DNA of 17,721 nucleotides from an uncultured Ruminococcus sp. (GTDB lineage: Bacteria; Bacillota; Clostridia; Lachnospirales; Lachnospiraceae): positions 1 through 17,721 of the forward strand of contig USKR01000003.1 of assembly GCA_900555215.1 (NCBI GenBank). The letters run 5' to 3'. Numbering within the stretch: position 1 is the stretch's first letter; every line of letters starts with the position of its first letter. The notes below the pieces were generated by a model, which ran no database searches, was not told the origin of the DNA, and saw only the letters and a program-made list of their open reading frames with translations. This document shows, piece after piece, positions 14,230 to 17,721 of the stretch. The translations under genes were made by a program, and so were the position numbers.

Positions 14230-15789
14230 TTATAGTATACTCACATTTTCTTTTAAAATCAACAGTTTATCGCCCTGTCTGACATTTTCACTGTCCAGTC
14301 CGTTGATCTCCATAATCCCCTCAACCGTCGTCATATATTTTTTGGCAAGGCTCCACATATCTTCGCCCTCCTGGACAATATGCCCTACAATACCCGGGCG
14401 TTCTTCCGCAGCTTCTTCATCTGCCGGCCTCGTCCTCACATCCGTGATCATCTCAATAGGAATCTGCTTCCTCAAAAACACATCAAAAGCCAGAACAGCT
14501 TTTACCTCTACCGCTTCGCTTCCTGCCAAGGTCACGGCGAGCTGTTCCACATGGCTTGACAGGCTGCTCTCCACCCGGTCAGGCATTGAGGGATATTCGA
14601 TCAGATAGGAAAATGGTATGATCCCCTTCCAGCTGCCATAAGGTTCTGCATCATCTCCCCGAAGGTACAGGAATGAAAGATGAAGTATTCCCTCTACCCG
14701 GATACCCTCGTCTGTATGCTGCTCGCTCTCCATCTGGATATTTCCCTGGCTGTGAAGGATCTGAAGCACATCTTCCTTTAATTCAGGAAGCGCCAGCCGC
14801 TCGGATACTTTGCACCTGGACTGATTCTGCATCAAAAGTTCTTCGTATACTACATCCCGCGTGTCAAACTCACATACCTGCTCCAGCGAATACATATCCC
14901 GGAGCACTTCCGTCGCCTCTTCCTCATAAATATTCATACGCAGCGCAAGAGTCGCCTCAATCCCGAGTATACGCATCTCCCCGTCCTCATCCAGCCTGAT
15001 ATCCGCGAGCGTATCTTCAAGAGAATGGCGTATATGATGATACATGCTCTCTGTCACGCCATCGCAGGAAATCCTCCCCTCATAGGGCACACTCTGCTCG
15101 ACCCAGTCTGTTTTTTCATCAGCGGAAAGATACATGCAGAAAACTAAAAGCTCACCCCGGAGAAGAATCTCATCCTGTCCCAGACGGATATCCAGCTTAC
15201 GGCTTCCTATATCTGCGAACAGCACCTGACCGATACTCTCTTTGGTGCCGGGCAGTATGATCTCTTCCTTGATCCTGTATGTATCTTTCCGGGATACAGC
15301 AAGCTTTAGAAGATTCATCCTCTCCATCTTACGGTAAACAGGTATCTCGCTCTCCACATCCTCTGTCAGCTCCTCGTCGCGCAGACGCTCTCTCCCGATT
15401 TCCATCTCCGCCATTACCCTCAGGCTTAACTTCCTTGAATTGACTACCGTGCCGGTAAATTCAGTCCTCACGCCGCGGATGAAATACGTCTCATTCCCAT
15501 CACTCTCGGCATAAACCATTTCCTCAAACGGAAGACTGCCCTCAAGCACAGCCGGCTTAGGGACTCCGGATGCAGTCATATACAGAATCCTGAAATATAT
15601 TTTCCCCGTAACCTTCACATAGTTTTCCACCGGACGGATGTCCTCGGTCCTGCATTCTGCATTTCCCTGGATGATCCTTCTCACATCCTCCTTCTGCTCA
15701 GGCACATTATAATCCTCATCCAGGTAAAACTGGTCAAAGATACTCTTCCCCTCCTGCGTATAATGAATCGGCCGCTTGATAAGTTCCAT
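14230..15789 (-). CDS. sipL: SPOCS (DUF3794) and LysM protein, SipL-like
   Basis: A 519-residue protein made of repeated SPOCS/DUF3794 beta domains followed by one C-terminal LysM domain (about 469-513, with QEGEDMWSLAKKY and MEINGLDSENVRQGDKLLIL). This architecture and length match SipL of Clostridioides difficile. There it binds the coat ATPase SpoIVA through the LysM domain and is needed to localise the coat around the forespore. The opening FDQFYLDEDYNVPEQKEDV is typical of the first SPOCS unit. AGGAGGAG precedes the ATG. It lies 30 nt after the PrcB-like lipoprotein gene. In C. difficile the gene is controlled by mother-cell sigma E; no clear sigma E promoter was found here. Confidence 0.85.
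   Translation of the reverse strand: MELIKRPIHYTQEGKSIFDQFYLDEDYNVPEQKEDVRRIIQGNAECRTEDIRPVENYVKVTGKIYFRILYMTASGVPKPAVLEGSLPFEEMVYAESDGNETYFIRGVRTEFTGTVVNSRKLSLRVMAEMEIGRERLRDEELTEDVESEIPVYRKMERMNLLKLAVSRKDTYRIKEEIILPGTKESIGQVLFADIGSRKLDIRLGQDEILLRGELLVFCMYLSADEKTDWVEQSVPYEGRISCDGVTESMYHHIRHSLEDTLADIRLDEDGEMRILGIEATLALRMNIYEEEATEVLRDMYSLEQVCEFDTRDVVYEELLMQNQSRCKVSERLALPELKEDVLQILHSQGNIQMESEQHTDEGIRVEGILHLSFLYLRGDDAEPYGSWKGIIPFSYLIEYPSMPDRVESSLSSHVEQLAVTLAGSEAVEVKAVLAFDVFLRKQIPIEMITDVRTRPADEEAAEERPGIVGHIVQEGEDMWSLAKKYMTTVEGIMEINGLDSENVRQGDKLLILKENVSIL
14234..14262 (-). promoter_or_regulatory. Sigma A promoter of ispE, inside the end of sipL
   Basis: Minus strand: -35 TTGATT (14257-14262), a 17-nt spacer, and -10 TATACT (14234-14239). 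Predicted start is near 14227, just past the sipL stop. This gives a leader of about 115 nt that contains the hairpin at 14153-14174. It would let vegetative ispE expression run independently of the sporulation gene upstream. Confidence 0.55.
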
Positions 15790-15819
15790 CTCTCTCCTCC
15801 TGTCGCTCTTTTCTCACAA

Positions 15820-16278
15820 TCAGTCAAATAGGACATCTTTTTCAATATATTCCATTTGTATGACCACATACGGATACGTGGTGACCTCTTTTGTTTCCTC
15901 CCCCTTCTCAGGTCCCAGAAGATTTGTGTGTATATACACCGCATCCCGGGTTTCGTATACCGCTTCCACCTCAACACTGTATCCGGACGTGGGCTGCGGA
16001 CCGTATCCTTCCGCAATATAAAGCTTTCCCCGGTCTGCATATGTCATCTTAACGGGTGTATCTCTATTTTCTTCAATCAGGGCCCTGAATTCTTCAGGGA
16101 CATCATACTTATCTGTCACCACAAATTCCAGGTCGCGGATCTTCTCCGTCTTCTGCATGCGGACAGCGCAGCCCGGCAGCGCGCACAGAGCTATAAGAAC
16201 AGCAATTCCTCCTTTCAGGATATACCGGCTGATCCGCCCTATCCCGTCCCCTGAAGTTCCTGCAATGCCTCTGTCCAT
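15820..16278 (-). CDS. PrcB-like C-terminal domain lipoprotein
   Basis: A 152-residue predicted lipoprotein. An N-terminal hydrophobic stretch (about 18-36) ends in LPGC with Cys37 as the lipid-carrying residue. Pro at -2 is somewhat unusual for a lipobox. The rest resembles the C-terminal domain of PrcB, the protease-complex subunit known from Treponema: ADRGKLYIAEGYGPQPTSGY, then a beta-rich region ending in YPYVVIQMEY. In many Gram-positives this domain occurs alone with unknown role. The ATG at 16276-16278 has a poorly spaced ribosome site (AAGAAGG touching the start). A better-looking start at 16360 is in another frame. It precedes sipL by 30 nt, so the pair may act in spore envelope assembly (inference). 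Confidence 0.68.
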   Translation of the reverse strand: MDRGIAGTSGDGIGRISRYILKGGIAVLIALCALPGCAVRMQKTEKIRDLEFVVTDKYDVPEEFRALIEENRDTPVKMTYADRGKLYIAEGYGPQPTSGYSVEVEAVYETRDAVYIHTNLLGPEKGEETKEVTTYPYVVIQMEYIEKDVLFD

Positions 16279-16421
16279 CCTTCTTTTTCCCGTCCCGCAG
16301 TATTTTCCCTATAATCATATGTTCACCTCTGAGCAAATATTCTAATGCAGGATTATCCATAGCCTTACCTTCTCTTTGCTTAAAACTTTCTCTTACAGGC
16401 GCCCTCGGTCCTGTATATGGG

Positions 16422-16450
16422 TTGTTTTTTCGACATCGCCGCTGTATAAT
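16422..16450 (+). promoter_or_regulatory. Sigma A promoter of plsC
   Basis: -35 TTGTTT (16422-16427), a 17-nt spacer, and a perfect -10 TATAAT (16445-16450). Predicted start is near 16457, about 40 nt before the plsC ATG, with a GGAGA ribosome site at 16485-16489. Confidence 0.55.
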
Positions 16451-16497
16451 GGTTTTTGCACAATTTACAGTAATATTTTGAAAATGGAGACCAAAGT

Positions 16498-17169
16498 ATG
16501 TTTCGTTTTATTTGTATCTTAATTTTTTTGATCCTGTATCTGACACTGACCATTCCCATCCTTATCATTGAATGGATCCTCGGAAAATTCAACCCGCACG
16601 CACGGGATATAAGCTCTCTGCGCATCGTACAGTGGGGATTTAAAGTGATCCTCCGCATGTCCGGCGTCAAGGCAACTGTCATCGGAGAAGAAAATATCCC
16701 TGATGAGCCGGTCCTTTTTATCGGGAACCACCGCAGCTATTTTGACATCCTCCTGACTTACAGCAGATGCAAAAGGCTCACCGGATATATCGCAAAAAAA
16801 GAAATGGAACGATACCTGACATTGACCACCTGGATGAAACGTGTTTACTGCCTCTTCCTGGACAGAAAAAATCCAAAGGAAGGCCTGAAAACTATCCTCA
16901 CGGCCATTGATTATATCAAGAGAGGTATATCCATCTGTATTTTCCCTGAGGGGACCCGCAACAGCGGTGATGAACTGAGCATGCTGCCTTTTAAAGACGG
17001 CGCATTCAAAATTGCGACAAAGACCGGCTGCGCGATCGTTCCGGAGGCTGAAACAGAAGACGCAGGTTTTCCTGCTGCCGAAGGGGGATCATTACAGGAC
17101 CCGTCTGACGCATACACTGGAAGTGTCGCAGAATGCGAGGACGATCGCAAAAGCACTTCGTCTGAATGA
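16498..17169 (+). CDS. plsC: 1-acyl-sn-glycerol-3-phosphate acyltransferase, 3' end replaced
   Basis: Makes phosphatidic acid by acylating lysophosphatidate at the membrane. One membrane segment (about 3-26) precedes the acyltransferase domain with NHRSYFD (77-83, the catalytic NHx4D), the KKEMERYLTL region, FPEGTRN (about 147-153), and FKDGAFKIATKTGCAIVP (about 165-182). After Pro182 a normal PlsC continues with a VPVA/I-type strand and 50 or more residues. Here it changes to EAETEDAGFPAAEGG and stops after 41 unrelated residues. Those 41 residues are the dgt gene read in the wrong frame. The reading frame is open to 17169, but only up to about 17043 is real PlsC. The NHx4D and FPEGTR motifs survive; whether the product is active is unknown. 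Confidence 0.88.
   Translation: MFRFICILIFLILYLTLTIPILIIEWILGKFNPHARDISSLRIVQWGFKVILRMSGVKATVIGEENIPDEPVLFIGNHRSYFDILLTYSRCKRLTGYIAKKEMERYLTLTTWMKRVYCLFLDRKNPKEGLKTILTAIDYIKRGISICIFPEGTRNSGDELSMLPFKDGAFKIATKTGCAIVPEAETEDAGFPAAEGGSLQDPSDAYTGSVAECEDDRKSTSSE
17036..17043 (+). other. plsC-dgt junction
   Basis: TCGTTCCG fits both genes: as part of ATC-GTT-CCG (IVP) in plsC, and as part of TCG-TTC-CGG (SFR) in dgt. The breakpoint therefore lies in or beside this stretch. The two frames differ, so no fusion protein forms. A GATC lies at 17034-17037. Confidence 0.7.
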
Positions 17170-17721
17170 AGATCTGGTGGAGGCGATCGCCCTTGGACAT
17201 GATCTGGGACACACTCCTTTCGGACATGCCGGGGAGCGGGCGCTGAATACGGTTTACCATTTTTCACACCACAGGCAGAGTCTGAGGGTGGTGGACTGTA
17301 TCGAGAAGGAAGGGAGAGGACTGAATCTGACGTGGGAAGTCAGGGACGGCATCCTGAACCATCAGACAGCCGGACATCCCCATACTCTGGAGGGATGGGT
17401 GGTCCGTCTTTCAGATAAGCTTGCCTACATCTACCATGATATGGACGACGCGATCAGGGGCGGAATACTTACCGAGGATGATATCCCAGCAGATATAAGG
17501 GCCATACTGGGAAATTCCTGTAAAGAGCGGCTGAACAGGCTGATCCACGACGTAGTAACGAACAGCATGGACCGGCCTGAGATCAGGATGTCGCCTGAGG
17601 TGGAAAAAGCGATGGCAGACCTTCGGGCGTTTATGTTTGAGCATGTCTACCTCAACCCGAAAGCAAAGGGGGAGGAAGATAAGGCGGTGCATATGATCGA
17701 ACAGCTCTTTGATTATTATAT
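17036..17721 (+). pseudogene. dgt: dGTPase-like HD protein, 5' end missing, runs off the right edge
   Basis: About 228 codons stay open from the junction to the window end. They match the core of deoxyguanosinetriphosphate triphosphohydrolase-like proteins, which hydrolyse dNTPs to nucleoside and triphosphate. Visible motifs are SFRRLKQKTQVFLLPKGDHY, the metal His in RLTHTLEVSQ, the HD pair in GHDLGHTPFGHAGE, NHQTAGHP, and the late Asp in RLSDKLAYIYHD. The first 50-60 residues of the family, including the start codon, are absent and replaced by plsC. No start with a ribosome site exists in this frame before the HD core, so as it stands it should not be expressed as a full enzyme. In Clostridia dgt usually precedes dnaG and rpoD, which would lie beyond the window. 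Confidence 0.85.

Noticed and set aside
16109..16360. An 83-codon minus-strand frame as a separate gene
   Set aside because: It overlaps the PrcB-like gene by about 170 nt in another frame and turns into unstructured basic sequence after about 28 residues. Only its start region is noted as a finding.
1..17721. CRISPR array, tRNA, rRNA, insertion sequence or prophage
   Set aside because: No regularly spaced repeats, no transposase or integrase reading frames, and no RNA gene signatures were seen in the gaps between genes.

Overview
The window looks like chromosome of a spore-forming member of the Clostridia, most likely Lachnospiraceae (inference, no database search run). It carries three sporulation genes (spoIIR, a sipL-like SPOCS/LysM gene and an alpha/beta-type SASP), Gram-positive style ribosome sites (AGGAGG) and intermediate GC. 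There are no tRNA or rRNA genes, CRISPR arrays, transposases or phage genes. Most genes lie on the minus strand; the plus strand holds a HAD phosphatase gene, a plsC gene broken at its 3' end and a dgt fragment running off the right edge.

Layout, left to right. 1-3294 (minus): a CdaR/PucR-type regulator, then ftsE, ftsX and the N-terminal part of a secreted PcsB-like hydrolase cut by the window edge. FtsEX is the membrane switch that activates such coiled-coil hydrolases at the septum, so these three genes form one functional unit. A strong terminator at 3403-3444 separates them from a WecG/TagA-like gene (3512-4177) whose expected catalytic residues look replaced. A small SASP gene (4245-4433) and a 112-nt palindrome (4496-4607) follow, then glmM (4609-5952). 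The glmM promoter is divergent from that of a Cof-type HAD phosphatase gene (6213-6998, plus).

7025-15789 is a long minus-strand run. In transcription order it reads sipL, ispE, a GntR/FCD regulator, spoIIR, a cation diffusion facilitator with a manganese-type site, an acyl-ACP thioesterase, an HSL-type alpha/beta hydrolase, and an acyltransferase with an HxxxDG motif fused to six membrane segments. The last three look like an uncharacterised acyl-lipid module. A good forespore-type (sigma F/G) promoter sits in front of spoIIR, and gaps of 7 to 39 nt run from there to the end of the lipid module, so forespore expression of these genes is possible.

At the right end a PrcB-like lipoprotein gene (minus) is divergent from plsC. 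plsC is intact through about residue 182, then the sequence switches at 17036-17043 into the middle of a dGTPase-like HD gene (dgt) in another frame. This is either a real deletion or a mis-join. Other oddities are a 12-residue tandem duplication just before the ATP loop of IspE and direct repeats covering both divergent promoters at glmM.
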